This document shows positions 37,253 to 49,594 of a stretch of DNA of 64,000 nucleotides, piece after piece. How positions within the stretch are numbered: position 1 is the first letter of the stretch; each line of letters begins with the position of its first letter. Source of the stretch: Loripinus fragilis (lineage: Eukaryota; Mollusca; Bivalvia; Lucinida; Lucinidae); contig OZ026516.1 of the NCBI GenBank assembly GCA_964019695.1, positions 96,596,368-96,660,367 on the forward strand, in the 5' to 3' direction. A program made the translations under genes and the position numbers. The notes below the pieces were generated by a model. That model was not told the DNA's origin, ran no database searches, and saw only the letters and a program-made list of their open reading frames with translations.

Positions 37253-37761
37253 GATAAGGGAATTGAAATAGTTACGTCATTTCTCCATAAAACATTAGTG
37301 ACCATGTACCTCCATGGGACCTAAAACATGAGAATGTCACATACAAGGCATGTGCACGTCTACAACCCCCCCCCCTTTTGGGGGTGGGAGTGGGTCTTAG
37401 GTTAGTGGCAGCATGCAGAAATAGCAACCGAGACATGTATATAGTATGTATATTTATACGGTCCGCAACTTTTAACCATCAAAATACTGAATGACTTCAT
37501 ACTTTGGGTGATGTTTTTAAAAGCTAATACTTGCATTCCTTCTTTTTGTGAAAGCTAAATATTTACAGAATTACGTTTCAAGCATCAAAGAGTTGTCACG
37601 GGAGAATAATGTCTACTGTCTTACAAATAAGTATTCTCTTTTAAAAACAAGATTCAGGAACGATAACTCTTACACTCTTACTTTAAAGTAAAAGTAAGGT
37701 TATCTTTTGACATGGGTCCCGCACTACCTTAAGAGATTTTGTGTTTGATACGGTCAACGGA

Positions 37762-38226
37762 TTATTGTGGTACGTCCTCGTCAGCAACTCTGCTGAAAAG
37801 ACGACCAGTACTGGCAAGGTATTGTCCTAATTCGGTTAAGATAGACTCTCTCCAACCAGGAATATTATCATTCTCACTGTAACCAAGAAGTAGATCCATA
37901 TCTAGATAATTAATGCCAAGCCGAGAGAATAGGTTCTTCAGAAGTTGTTGACGTTTATCCTCATATAGAGGACATTCAAGTATAAAATGCTGAACAGTCT
38001 CTATTTCACCACAATCACATTCCGAACTTTCACACTGATTCAATTTACATCTGTATTCATTCAACTTGCAATATCCAGTCCGGAGATGAAGAATGAAAGG
38101 GAAGAGATCCTTAGAAGGTAAGTCTAAGTAGAGTTTTCCGTCAACTAGAGGCTTGAAGGTATAGAGAAATCTGCCTGTAGAGTAAACAGGTCCAGGGGAC
38201 AGCTGTGTATATATGTACCGTGTCAC
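37762..38226 (-). pseudogene. C-terminal fragment of a non-LTR retrotransposon ORF2
   Basis: A 154-codon open stretch contains LRTGYCKLNEYRCKL, then a Cys/His cluster C-x4-C-x-C with ETVQHFILECPLY, then DKRQQLL. This is the zinc-binding tail seen after the reverse transcriptase/RNase H in many I/Jockey/Outcast-type LINEs. The downstream end with ILTELGQYLASTGR is also typical. No RT palm motifs remain upstream of 38226, so it is 5'-truncated and dead. It begins with GTG, not a true start. Confidence 0.7.
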
Positions 38227-38689
38227 TGTAAATATCGGAGCACCAAATTATCCAGAGTGTGAACTTTTTATCGCCCTCTACCTTTTAATAATGTTTTTAA
38301 CAATGTTTAATAATGAACTTTTAACTCAAGAAGAAATACGTTATTCGCACAATATATGTGCTGTTCTCCATCCATGGAGGTTTAGATAGAGGAACAGAAC
38401 AGGAACCCCCGAAGACAGGTTTTCTCACGTCGAGGCGCAATTAAAGGATTATCCTTTGAAGGGAGTCTTTAATGATAGTCAATACGACCGATCTCTATGA
38501 TCGGTGATGGAACAGAAAAAATATTAATTATGTATTTCACAGTATAATATTTCAACAAAACATGTTTTCTTGTGTGCCCAATTAATGTTTTTGATTACAT
38601 AAAAATAACAACATGCCGACCATCCGTTTACGTATAAAGTTTTCGAAAACTGCTTTTCTTAATACTTTAAAATTCGCAATAAATCGTGC

Positions 38690-39070
38690 ATGTTTAATCC
38701 ATCTGTCCTGGATATACCACCGGTTCCCAATCAACCTAAGACTTTCCAATTTCCGCAGCGTTGCTTTGGCAAGACAAATCCTGTGAAAAATTGCTTTCAG
38801 GCTTCGTGGTTTTCAAACAGAACATGGCTGCATTATGATGAAGCAAATGACCTCGCGTTCTGCCACATATGCTCGGTTGCATACAAAGACGGAAAACTGA
38901 ACAATCACACCCTTGACAAAGCGTTTATTATCAATGGATTTTCTAACTGGAAAGATGCTAGTGTATCCTTAAAGAAACACGATTCCTCTAAGTGCACCGT
39001 GCCAAAGTGCAAGCGTGAAATTGTTAATATTTTCTCATCAATCAGTTTGAACATTCGTTTCGAGTGCGCA
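38690..39070 (+). pseudogene. TTF-type zinc finger of a hAT transposase, cut by a foldback MITE
   Basis: From ATG at 38690 the frame reads FQASWFSNRTWLHYDEANDL, AFCHICSVAYKDGKL and FSNWKDASVSLKKHDSSKC. This is the TTF finger found at the N-terminus of hAT transposases and domesticated ZMYM1/p52rIPK-like proteins: W-x3-W-L, C-x2-C, a GFSNWK block and a closing H/C pair. At about 39065 the frame runs into a family B foldback MITE, supplying the meaningless tail to 39136. The catalytic domain is absent. It is an inactive relic. Confidence 0.75.
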
Positions 39071-39256
39071 AAACAACCGTCTCATGGAGGCGGTTCTTTT
39101 GTGTGCCCTCAGCTTAACTTTCGGTTGATAATTTAGCATTTGTTTTGGATTCTCACAAAAAACGCCTTAATGAAACTGTATTTTTGATTACCCATGACAT
39201 ATGTTTTGGTTGAGAAATAGGGAAAAATATTTTTTTATTACACACTCTTATCTAGA
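39062..39256. mobile_element. Foldback MITE family B inserted in a hAT ORF
   Basis: CGCAAAACAACCGTCTCATGG and GGCGGTTCTTTTGTGTGCCC form the hairpin. GAGAAATAGGGAAAAATATT and ACACTCTTATCTAGAGG complete the right end. It interrupts the TTF-finger frame, so it is younger than the hAT relic. Confidence 0.75.
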
Positions 39257-39324
39257 GGCCTGAGAATGCTGTGCCCGGGTTAATATGTATATACTGTTAC
39301 ATGTACGTAAATTAATGAAAAGAA

Positions 39325-39480
39325 ACAAAAAAAAAAGACAAAAAAGACCAAAAAAAGACAAAAAAGACCAAAAAAAGACAAAAAAGGAAAAAAAAAGATA
39401 AAAAAGAAAAAAGAAAACAATAGATAAAAAATAAGATAAAAAGAAAATGAACGAAACAAATAAATAAATAAAAAAAACTA
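39325..39480. repeat. A-rich tandem repeat (AAAAAAGACAAAAAAGACC)n
   Basis: A short purine-rich array of a roughly 18-base unit that decays to (AAAT)n. The region 39480-40240 has no recognised gene. Confidence 0.85.
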
Positions 39481-40249
39481 TAGCGGGGATATCTGTATCA
39501 GATTTAACTGTTACTTTAAATTTTTAAGAATCAGTTAACTTTGATGCCACCACGTACCTGATGAGAGCCACCGAGGGGTCGAAATAGTTATTGATATTTT
39601 GGTGGTTGTGGGAGGGGGTGGCAGTCGAAAAAGGCTTTCGTAGGCATTTGAAAAATAGCTGTAAGGCCTGTAAAATAAGCGGAGGTTCACAAGCAAAAAT
39701 GGTCTCAAAGTGCAACAGAATCGCTTCTTTAATCATCTTGAATTACAAAATTTTCTTGGGGGAGCTCCCCAAACCCCCTTACGAGAGGGGGTTGTGGTAT
39801 ATCTATCTATCTACTTTTAGTCAGGCGATCATTCTGAGGTGAGTGTAAAAAATTGAATTTTGAAAAAAAAAACTTCTGGCTGAGTCATTTAAATGAGTGC
39901 CCTGTGAAAACTATGATTTGACACGTTTCTTTATCGCCATTTCAAAAACAATGGTCATTCACCTAATAATATTTTAATTCAACCAGTTGAAAAGATTATA
40001 TATGATCCAAACTCATCATCTATATTAACTGAACTAAAATGGTTAATTTTTTTGCAATCACCTTTTCCTTTAGTTTTTTTGGAAAATATATACCATGAAG
40101 GTAATATTTCTAAAATGTCCGATTTTGATGTATTTTTCTCTTTTGAAATGTAAAATACTCAAAAGTAGATCTAATGGTAAACGTAAAAATGGCAACATTA
40201 AGCGCAAATTTTGTACTGAAACCCCCATAATTTTTCCCTAAAGGATAAA

Positions 40250-42175
40250 TAATCATGGTCGGCATGGCTTACGTTCATTTTTAAGTTCCTTGCCTATCTC
40301 ATTTCTACGTAATTTAGAGTTAGAGGCTAATAAACTTTATGATAGAGCTAACAAATTATATAAAGCAGCACTTCTTACAAGGTGTTGTGTTCAACAGTTC
40401 CTTAGTCCTTGTATCGAATCTGAGGTCAACCATAAACGACATTTTATCAAAATTCCAATCATTAACAAAGGTATGGAGTTTATTGATTTACATAGTGCTT
40501 ATCTTTAAGGAATTTCAGTGATTTCATCTATTCCAAATTACTTTAATAATTCTGAGTCCAATCATTTGCTATAAATATAACAAACCAATTAGGTCTTCTT
40601 TATTTAAATTTAATAAAGTTGTTACTGATATAAATATAGATTCCAATATTCCTGACTCCTGAGATTGTCAAAATTCTAATTACTCATATCCTAGCTCCTG
40701 CAGGGCATGTGATTACAGGTAATCTTAATGTCATTCCTGACGTTAGAGTTCGCAATGTTACCTTTAAAGGCCCTAAAAACAGATATCCCTCTAATATTGA
40801 TTTCCCTAAATAGGGTAGAGAGATCGCTGCTTCTTTAAATGACTTTAGTTACCGTTGGTGTAAGCGAGAACATGCTGAACCTGATGCCTTGAAGGAATTA
40901 AAGATTAACATTTTTAAAATTATTGATACTCATATTTCATTTTACTCTCGTAATACACAATTTTACCCCCTTAACCTAAATCTTCTTTTTGTCTTCTTAA
41001 ACGAGGTTTCCAGGATTTTCATATGAATTACGTTTTGGTTCCAGCAGATAAAACTGCTGACAATGTTGTAGTTGTTTGACGATTGTATTATATTAATACT
41101 CTTAAACGTTAGCTTGTTGACACCAATGCCTATAAACTGCAGCCTCCTTTGAGTGAGAGGGTGGTTGTCGATGGGCATGGTTGTCATATAGCCCTACATT
41201 TTGGCGTCAAAGCTAAAGAAAACCAAGGCAGAGTTTCTACGTTGTACTGGTTATCTAAACTCCGTAAAAACCTATAAAGCAAGATTTACTGCTAATTATA
41301 GTTCTTTCTTATACGACAACAGAGCTTTCTTAATTGTTAACCTCATGCCATATGTACAGCTGTTAAAACATGTTATCAAGTACTGTGAAAAGGTATATTA
41401 GAGATCCAGTAAAAATCTCTTTTGGAGTATTAAAAATTTAGATGAAATTTTAGATAAATTTAAAGCTAGAGGTTTCAATTCGACCAGCTTGTCTGCTTAT
41501 GATTTTTCTACTCTTTACACTACTTTACCTCATATTGTAATTAAAGATAATTATTGATTTTATTGAAAGACCCTTCAATAGAGGAGGCTATCCTGACCTT
41601 GCACGTAACGACAGAAACGCATTTTTACTTCGGAAAAAAACCTAAAAAGTATCATGCTTGGTTTTGTCAAAATGTATGTGATGCGCTGACCTTTTTGTTG
41701 CACAACACTTTTATTCGATTTGGCACCAAGTTGTAAAGACAAGTAGTTGGGATTCTTATGGAAACTAATTGTGCTCCCCTGTCCCTGTTTTGTTATGAGA
41801 GGGAACTTTTGATGTCTCTTTCTGGTGATAAGCAGAATAATATTATTGATGCTCCAGATGTTTGGACGATATTTTAAACATTAATAATGTTTATTTTGAC
41901 AATATGGTCAGTCAAATATACCCTTCAGAGCTTAATAAAACTAAAACCTCTGTTACCGAAGCCGCATTTTCAGACGTGCGTTTGTCAATTTCTAATGATA
42001 ATGTTTCTACCAAAATTTATGATAAACGTGACGATTTTGATTTTGAAATTGTCAATTTCCCATTTTTAGATGGTGATGTTCCTCGCTCTACATCCTATGG
42101 AGTCTATATCTCTCAACTCATTCGTTTTTCTTGGACGCCGTGGGATCGTCATGAGAACGTTGCTCTAATGTGATC
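40250..42175 (+). pseudogene. Decayed reverse transcriptase ORF, probably Penelope-like
   Basis: Successive frames give recognisable pieces of one polypeptide in order: GPKNRYPSNIDFPK, SFYSRNTQF, a VPADKTADNVVVV-type block near 41040, YDFSTLYTTLPH near 41500, and KIYDKRDDFDFEIVNFPFLD near 42020. 'DFSTLYTTLP' matches the first conserved RT strand of Penelope-like elements ('D..SLYT.IP'). At least five frameshifts or stops break it, so it cannot be made. Assignment to Penelope-like rather than another RT is from motif memory. The ORFs at 40290, 41201, 41554 and 41862 are its fragments. Confidence 0.6.
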
Positions 42176-42904
42176 TTATAGCTTATGCATATCTGAGCTA
42201 TATAAATTTAAATTTCTTTGAGCTTTAATTCTGTGATACTTACACATTTGCTGTGGTCATTGTGTGTATTGTGAGCAGTCTAGTCAAATCATGATAATCT
42301 CATGTACTTTTGTACGTCAGTGTTGAAAATTTCGTATTATCTCCAATGTATGCGCCAAAATATGGAATGCTCCAATATTTCATTTTATGGGGACTGATCA
42401 GCCTCAGGACTTTCATGGGTTATCCATGGGCTATAACTTCACTAGGTTTATTCATTTAACATTTTAAACAGTGCTACAAAATTATGTGATATATCACGGT
42501 TCAAAATTTAGCGTGTCTAAATGACTTTCTCCGTATTATATTTATGTGAATTTTAAATTGCATTATTGCTCTTGGAGCCGGTGCTCGAGTGAATAGCGAA
42601 TGCTTAAACGAGCCTGCACATTTGCAGAGTCTCGCCAGAGAGTTTGCTGCTCGCATATACAAATTTAAATTGCACATGCCATTTTGGTTCTATTTCTGTT
42701 AGGGCAATTTCATGAGGTTTTTTTTACTTATCCCATTTGCATTAATATACATGCATGCTCAGATAACTGTGGGGCTAGATGTGTAGATTTTGGCCCGAAA
42801 CTTCACATACAGTCTTCAAGACTAGAGTTTTTTGCTCTGTAAAAACAAGTGTAAATTTACATCATATTTTGTGGCAGCTGAACTGCCACTATATGCCTTG
42901 AGCT

Positions 42905-43465
42905 GGCTATAGACCCCCTCCCTCCCAGGGGGAATTTTGTACACTATGATTTTCTGAAACTACATTATATAATACACTAAAAATAGATGTTAGACCTCTG
43001 AGAGTGGCAGCTTTAACGTGTAACATCACGTCATATATGTTACCCACCGAAATAGCATTGAACGTCCCTGACAATGTCTCAACTATGGCATGTTCGTACA
43101 TATTTGCATGCTGACACAGGTTTATGAACTTCTTTTAACACAGTTACATATTTTTAGTATTAATTTTATAAATGTCTTGAATTATTACTGTTGTATACGT
43201 TACTTAGTGTTTCCTGTGTTATTTTCAAGTATCAGTATGGTAATTATTGACTATAATTATGTGTATTACATCTGTCACAGAATATAGCAAATCTATAAGG
43301 CTGCTACTTAAATGATATAAAATTCCTTATTATGGTCGATTACATTATTTTTCAGGCCCATGTTACGTATGTTACCCTCAAAATAGCATTAATAATTCAA
43401 GTCAATGTCTTTAACAAGCCCTGTTTATCTTTATTTGCATGCTGGCACAGGTTTATGTACTTCTT
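42905..43465. repeat. Left arm of a ~560-bp inverted repeat
   Basis: It starts TAGACCCCCTCCCTCC and contains TAACATCACGTCATATATGTTACCC and TGCATGCTGACACAGGTTTATG. It is the inverse of 46135-46690 with roughly 80% visible identity. Internally a ~390-base unit repeats (42980 and 43370 onward), each with a GTTAC(G/A)TATGTTACCC palindrome. Confidence 0.75.
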
Positions 43466-44229
43466 TTAACAAGGTTACATTTTTTAAGAATTCATTTAAT
43501 AAATGCATTGACCTTTAACTGTTATATGTGTTACCAAATGATACATACGTTATTTCGAATATCTGTATAGCAGTTGTTGACTATACATGTATTAAGTCTG
43601 TCAGTGAATTAAAAAAAATATAAGGCTGAAATAAATTGATGTTCCTTATTAATTTATGGTGATTTAAACTATTATTATAATGTGATCTATCAACCTTCGC
43701 TGTTTGCTCTCATAAACAGTAGATACCATGCATTCATATTGGAAGTTCTGAAAGACAGTCACTGTGAAACAGCTCAGTTCTGGCAAGGAATATGGATATA
43801 ATTCAGATGGTGTTGACACTGATTAGGGCTACAAGGAAAACAACTTTGAAATGCATGTCAGCTCTATCTGTATGCCTTGTTCCAGATGTTCATTGCAAAC
43901 GACCACAGCGACGACGCATCATATGTACCTGTGTAACTGATAACACTCATAAATTTGTCTGATACACATAAAAGATGAAAATAACTTCTGCAACAAAATG
44001 GGTTTAGTGTGTCACAATCATTGGTTCTTTGCTTGAGAAATGCTTTTGACATAACTATAAGACAAACAATTAACCCTGTGCCAAGTCAAAGGAGGTATTA
44101 TAGGCTCCAGCAGCTAAAATTACGTTTCGTACTACAGATGGAATGGTGTATTACTCATCACATCAGAGCTCAATATGTTGAAACAACTCTTCATTGCACT
44201 GAAATGAAATATCAAATCTGATCAGATGC
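43466..44229. other. Spacer inside the inverted-repeat locus
   Basis: A second diverged internal copy of the arm unit to about 43610, then unrelated sequence. ORFs at 43864-44221 have no recognised motif. Confidence 0.4.
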
Positions 44230-45060
44230 AATGTAGAACGAGTACTAGAGGCAGTTTCTGGCTTCACCAATCCTTTTAGTTCTAGTTTTGAAGACAACGA
44301 ACTGTACTTTTTGTCTTTCCTGCTAAGCCTGGCATAGCTAAGGATCTTATTGAGGCTGATGACATTGGCAGGAATGCTGTTGCAGACTTCATTGATTCAC
44401 TTTTAGTTGAAAATCTGTCTTTCACGACCCCATAAAATACTACGAGCTATTAAACTCTTGAGGCTTGCGAGGTCAAGAAGAAATTGTCCAATTTACAAAC
44501 GTAATCAGCCAGATGAGAGCTTAAAGGAGAGTCTTTGGTCAGCATGACCTTCTTTCTATTGGCCATAATGTTGACCTTGAGTTGACACTGCCGTTCCTTC
44601 TGGGACCTGTACCATGGTCACTGTCAACTCCTGATAGAATTCCCACCAAAACTGACAAGTCCAAACTTCCGCATGGCTTGTTATCACACATTGAACTAAC
44701 ATTAGATTGGCCATGTAGTGCTGCACATAACTTTGATGGTAATGCCATACTACAGAGCATATAGCTTTTCATGTCACCTTCAAGGATCTGACGGAACACG
44801 TATTCAACCAGGCACTAAAGGCAGGGCATGTAGGTGTTGTCACTGATACATATATACAATGTATAAGCAGCAGTCTATAAAGCCTTACAAGCATTCTCAC
44901 AGAGTTGTTCAACACTGGTGTATGCAACAAAAGGTGCTCCTTCTGAATGTCAACAACATTGGCCAGAATATGCAGTCATGCACTGTTTAACAGATTGTGA
45001 CACTCTCAATGTGCCAGTGTGTTAGTACCACGGAAAGGTTGTTCCTATCAAACTGATAGA
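44230..45060 (+). pseudogene. Decayed ORF of a multicopy invertebrate protein family of unknown function
   Basis: The plus-strand frames read SGFTNPF, KDLIEADDIGRNAVADFIDS and HDPIKYYELLNS, then LPFLLGPVPWSLSTPDRIPT and KTDKSKLPH, then AAHNFDGNAILQSI, and finally GHVGVVTDTY. The order 'TNPF... LG/IG..A...F...L... PLSWSL.TPD..P.KTDKSKL..... DGNA..' matches an uncharacterised protein type I recall from coral, fish and mollusc genomes. Several stops and frameshifts break it. It sits between inverted arms, so it may be cargo of an undescribed mobile element. Function is unknown. Confidence 0.5.
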
Positions 45061-45444
45061 GACCCCCTCCGTACTAATTCATCTACGTTCTAAGCAGGGT
45101 TGGAAACCAAAGAATTTATCTAGGCACTCATTAGTGACATGAAGCCCTAACATTTGCTATTTATATAAATGTGAACAAGTTGCAGTACCACATGTTTCTG
45201 AAAAAGTACCAAAGCCATAAACATATACTGACTTTTTCAAATGGCATGAACATGAGCTTACTTCCACTCTGCTTTTCCGTCCTTGAGATGTACACACAAA
45301 GTTTGAACTATCAAGTCTTTCCCATGAAAACAAGTAAGGCTTTCTAGATATGGACAAAATGTCTGGAAAACAAATGGGAAGGAAATCGAGTACCTCTGGG
45401 TGAAAAAAAACTTGATTGTACCCTAACAAAAGAGCCACAGAATT

Positions 45445-45790
45445 ATATTTCACATTTTGCTTGATATGGGGTTACCATGTTCAAAACTAAACAACTCAAA
45501 CCTTATAAAAGATAGAAACATAATATTTGCAGTTTCTAAAAGGTACATAAACATTCTTTAATACAAAATGAATTAGTAAGCACATTCACATTAAAAAATA
45601 TCAACCTATATTAGATTCATAAATCATTTATATAGGAATAATGAAAAAAATGTAACATACGTAACACTTGGGGTGCATATTTGTTTTCAAAGGTCCATAT
45701 ATGTGATGCAAAAGTAGCTTACTTAGATGATATAGCAAATTTGGAAATCTTACCTTACTGTATGCACTTTCAGAAGTCATGTCATTTACT
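45445..45790. repeat. Direct repeat, copy 1 (~345 bp)
   Basis: TATATAAGATAGAAACATAA-type and CTTACTTAGATGATATAGCAAATTTGG segments match 46715-47065 in the same orientation. Both copies contain TAACATACGTAACA/TAACATACACTAG near the middle. Confidence 0.75.
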
Positions 45791-46134
45791 AAAATTATCA
45801 AAGATGTTGGCTGTTACAAGGTAATGGTGCCATTACCAGAGTGCGAGCATATTGCAAAATCCCTGCAAGATGAATCTGATAGAGGATTAATAAACTGTAT
45901 TGTAAAAGTCTTTAAACTTTTGGATAATATATGAAGAATTGTTATCTTGGCAAGAAACAGCTCTATAACTTCTACCTGGTGGGTTTTCTTTGATCTTTTA
46001 AGTTGTTACTCACATATTGCACTGCATGCTACAAACTTTCCCTGAGTATAATGTTAACTATATTTGATGTCTCTAAAGAAAAGAGGGTTTATGGTAGTTT
46101 ATGTTTTGAGTTACTTCCTCAGCAAATGAGCCAG

Positions 46135-46690
46135 GGTAAAAAGAAGTACATAGACCTGTGCCAGCATGCAAATAAGTACAAGCAGGTCGTGTTTGAGACA
46201 TTATCTTGAACGTTCAATGGTATTTGGAGGGTAACGTAAGTAACCTGGACTGTTAACATAGTGTACGACACCATAATAAGGAGCTTCAATTCATTTGAAT
46301 AGCAGCCTTTTAGATTTGCTATATTAATGTAATACATGTATAGTCAATAACTGCCATACTGATACTTGGAAATAACATATAAAACACTAAGTAACATATA
46401 CAACGGCAAAAACTCAAGACATTTATAAAATGAATGCTAAAATATGCAACTGTGTTATAAGAATGTCTTAAACCTCTTCCAAATTTCAAAAAGTGTGAAA
46501 ATGTCATGTTGGAGACATTATCAGGAAAATTTAATATTATTTTGCGGGTAACGTACGTAACGTGATGTTACATGCTAACGCTGCCACTCTTAGAGAGCTA
46601 ACATATTTCATTTCGTGACTTAAGTTATGTAGTATTAGGATATTGTAGTGTACAAATTCTCCCTGGAGGAAGGGGGGTCTATAGCCAGTG
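46135..46690. repeat. Right arm of the ~560-bp inverted repeat
   Basis: The reverse complement starts TAGACCCCCCTTCCTCC and matches 42905-43465 along its length, including GTTACGTACGTTACCCGC and GCATGCTGGCACAGG. The short minus-strand ORFs here are shadows. Confidence 0.75.
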
Positions 46691-46714
46691 CAAGGCCTAG
46701 AGAATAACATTTGA

Positions 46715-47065
46715 CATTTTTGTGTGATATGGGGCTATCATGCTCAACATCTAATAACTCAAAAAGTATATAAGATAGAAACGTAATGCTTGCAGTTTTG
46801 AAAAGGTAAATAAAATTTCTTTAATATAATACCAAATTAATGAACATAAACAGGTTTCAATAAAATCAAAGACAAACTATATTAGATTCATTATTATTTA
46901 AAAGGTGGTTCAATGAAAAAATGTAACATACACTAGATCGGATGTGACTATATTTGTTTCCAACGGTCTATATCTGTAGCCCAGTAATAGCTTACTTAGA
47001 AGATATAACCAATTTGGAAATCTTACCTTATCTTTTGCACTTTTCTGAAGTAGGGTAACATATGT
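46715..47065. repeat. Direct repeat, copy 2
   Basis: The same orientation and content as 45445-45790, ending TTGCACTTTTCTGAAGTAGGGTAACATATGTAACAGG. It forms the outer right part of the locus. Confidence 0.75.
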
Positions 47066-47084
47066 AACAGGTTGTTGATTGTAT

Positions 47085-47262
47085 CGACTCCTGATCTTTG
47101 CACCCTTACTTACTTTGTTGTCAGTCAAGCGAAAGTATGTGCACAAAGTACTGGTAGACCGCTTAGTCAAGCTTGTCCAGGAAAAAGTGTGTTAGATAAA
47201 CTGACAGTCTCGACATGATCATAGCTGTTGACTGCGACGTAAAGCATGAAACCAAACCACAA
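47085..47262 (+). mobile_element. tRNA-derived SINE family 2, 5'-truncated, plus strand
   Basis: TCAGTCAAGCGAAAGTATGTGC through GACATGATCATAGCTGTTGAC to GACGTAAAGCATGAAACCAAACC. It is the opposite orientation to the other copies, and the tRNA-like head is missing. Confidence 0.7.
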
Positions 47263-47659
47263 AATGAAGGCGCAGATTATCAGATGCGCCTTTTGATTAG
47301 CATGATAACTTCAGTGACATATTTTCACACAACCTGAAGCTTGAAGACTGCGAACGTTAAGACTAAAAACTTGTCACCAGGCCCCTAGGTTATAAAAGTG
47401 TTCACGCTCAACTCAACTAAGCATGCTATTTATCCTGCAACAATTGTTTGGAAAATTAACATTTATTAGCAGGATAAATACATCATTTGAGAGTTCAAAG
47501 GCAAGAAAATCTTTATTGCTCTCAGCATTTAAGTTTTTATGAGCAGTTGAAATTTCATGCTCAGTTGGGTTGAAAGTGAACAAGAAACTTCTTTAAAAAG
47601 ATAATTGGGCCCAGATAAAATGGAAATGGTTTTACTGACCATTCCAGGCAGTGACCATT

Positions 47660-47880
47660 CCAGGGCAGTGCTTCTGTGTTTCACGTTTGCCTTTGCTATA
47701 CTGTCTTGATGTTCCTTACAGCCTTGTGGTCACCGGCCGGGTAAGGGTTGACCTCTCTGCTCTCTTATGAGTGATGTTTCCTTGTGTGTTTTGTCACTTT
47801 CCCATACGGTGTCCCTTGTCAGAAGTAATACTTAATTGTATCGATTCCTGATTTTTGCTGTCTGCTGTACAATCGTTAAG
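47660..47880. repeat. Interspersed repeat shared with 10150-10330
   Basis: Both contain a GTGTTTCACGTTTG-type start, CTTACAGCCTTGTGGTCACC and a CCCATACGGTGTCC segment. A reverse-oriented fragment is at 58140-58260. No ORF or termini were resolved. Confidence 0.55.
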
Positions 47881-47984
47881 TTTGTCTTTGGATAAGAAGT
47901 TGTTCCTTATTTTACATGTTATAACCAAAGAAATTAGTATAACATTATACAATTGATGCATTCTTTTGAGGTTAACACAAGGAT

Positions 47985-48072
47985 TTGTCAACCCGAGAAC
48001 AATGATGTTCACCGAGGCTTCGCCTCAGTGAACATCACTTTCGAGTGTTGACTAATCCTGATGTTAACCGAA
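47985..48072. repeat. Hairpin (~42-bp arms)
   Basis: GGTTAACACAAGGATTTGTC and TGATGTTCACCGAGGC are mirrored by GCCTCAGTGAACATCA and GACTAATCCTGATGTTAACC with a three-base loop TTC. It is a foldback element of the TTAAC type. Confidence 0.8.
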
Positions 48073-48242
48073 CCACACTAATTGTTTTGTTATATGACAC
48101 TGTCTCTGTTCCTAGTTTTCTAGTTATAAATTTACTCAAGTCAGATGTTTTAGTGCACTTTCACTAGGATGATTATTTCAACAATCTACTCCCCAAATTT
48201 CTGGAACTCTTTTAATGAGATAGCAAAATAATTGCATTTTTA

Positions 48243-48472
48243 ACCCATATATGCCTAGCGTCCCTTTTGTGGGACAAAGGCAAACAGTTCCACCCAGATC
48301 AGACGCCACAGAATGGGGTGTCTGATCAGGGACTCCAATATTTCCTTGCATAATTTTCTATTTAAACTTGAATAGAAATGAAAAATACCACCTAACATCC
48401 CTTAAAACCGAAATGGACTGCTCCAATTGATAATGGTGGGAAATTCCATTTGGCATAAATGGGTTAAATTCT
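48243..48472. mobile_element. MITE family G relative (TTAACCCAT ends)
   Basis: TTAACCCATATATGCC and inverse GGCATAAATGGGTTAA. The interior has GGCAAACAGTTCCACCCAGATCAGACG, the 'CAAACAGT...CAGAT' signature shared with 58640, 61205, 62072 and the satellite ancestor. The stretch 48480-49590 has no gene. Confidence 0.78.
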
Positions 48473-49594
48473 GTTCACATCAAACGAGCAAAAAATTTAC
48501 CTGTGAAATATACATAAGAAACAAGCCAGTGTTATAATGTCTATTTTTAGCTGTCAGGTAACAGTGAAAAAAGTCATGTCACCTGGGCTAGATTTAGGAC
48601 AATCAATTTTAGCTGTCCGTCCGCACTGACATAAAGTCCTAAGCTCATCACTGTTTAAAATCATGATTTGTCACAACCAGTGCAAGCTAGTTCCAGCCAG
48701 TCAGAGGTCTTTAATAGGAGTCATATAACAATTAACATTTTCATATATTTCTTGTTGCGAAAATGGTTTGTCTTTGGAAATCTCATAACTTAAAATAAGA
48801 GTTGGCACTTACACGAGGGTGACTGTTAATAAGGGTATAGACAAATGTACCTTTACCCTAAGCCAAGCTATGAATTTTGATTCATAGACAGTTGGTGAGG
48901 TCAAAGTCCCAGGGGGGCGGGGTACTCTTAATTTTTCTTCATACTTAGGCTAGGGCCCAGCATCTACCCTTCACCCCCAAAAAATATCAGGAATTTCAAG
49001 CACCCCAAAAAATATTTGACATTTTAGCAACCCAAATAAATATCCCTATTCTGTATAACGACCTTAAGAAAAGACCCTAAAATGCATAGAAATAACACTT
49101 AATATATACCAATTTTGTGATGAGGTAGGTACAGCCCTTTTAGTGCTCATACGAAGTCTATGCCCAAAAGCATTTATTGCTACCTCGTATTTATTTCCGG
49201 TGTTACAAAACTGTGTAGATTTATCGCTCAAACACAACATAGATCTTGTACGTACTGAATATCCCAGACCTCAAAACAGTATTTGGATTGAAAAGGTGAA
49301 AAAGAATACTTAAAATAGTGGAAAATAAAGTGTTTGCACTTTTTAAAACTTAATGATTGTTTATTCGACATATCATACCTGACCCTGGCCATCAAGGTCG
49401 CTAGAAATTAAGAGTGACGTGAATGCCGTCAAAATTTAAATATATGCATATGCAAATTATTAATCCAATGAAATGGCAAGATTTATATATTAACCAATAG
49501 AATTTTTACATAAATAGGTTCTAAGTTGCTATAAATGGGGCTTTGGTCCAAAAAAGGTTTTGTTACCTGTGGGTCTGGTCCTGATGTACCAATA

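Noticed and set aside
44539..44799. 86-codon minus-strand ORF over the decayed unknown ORF
   Set aside because: It is the antisense shadow; the plus frame carries the recognisable motif order.
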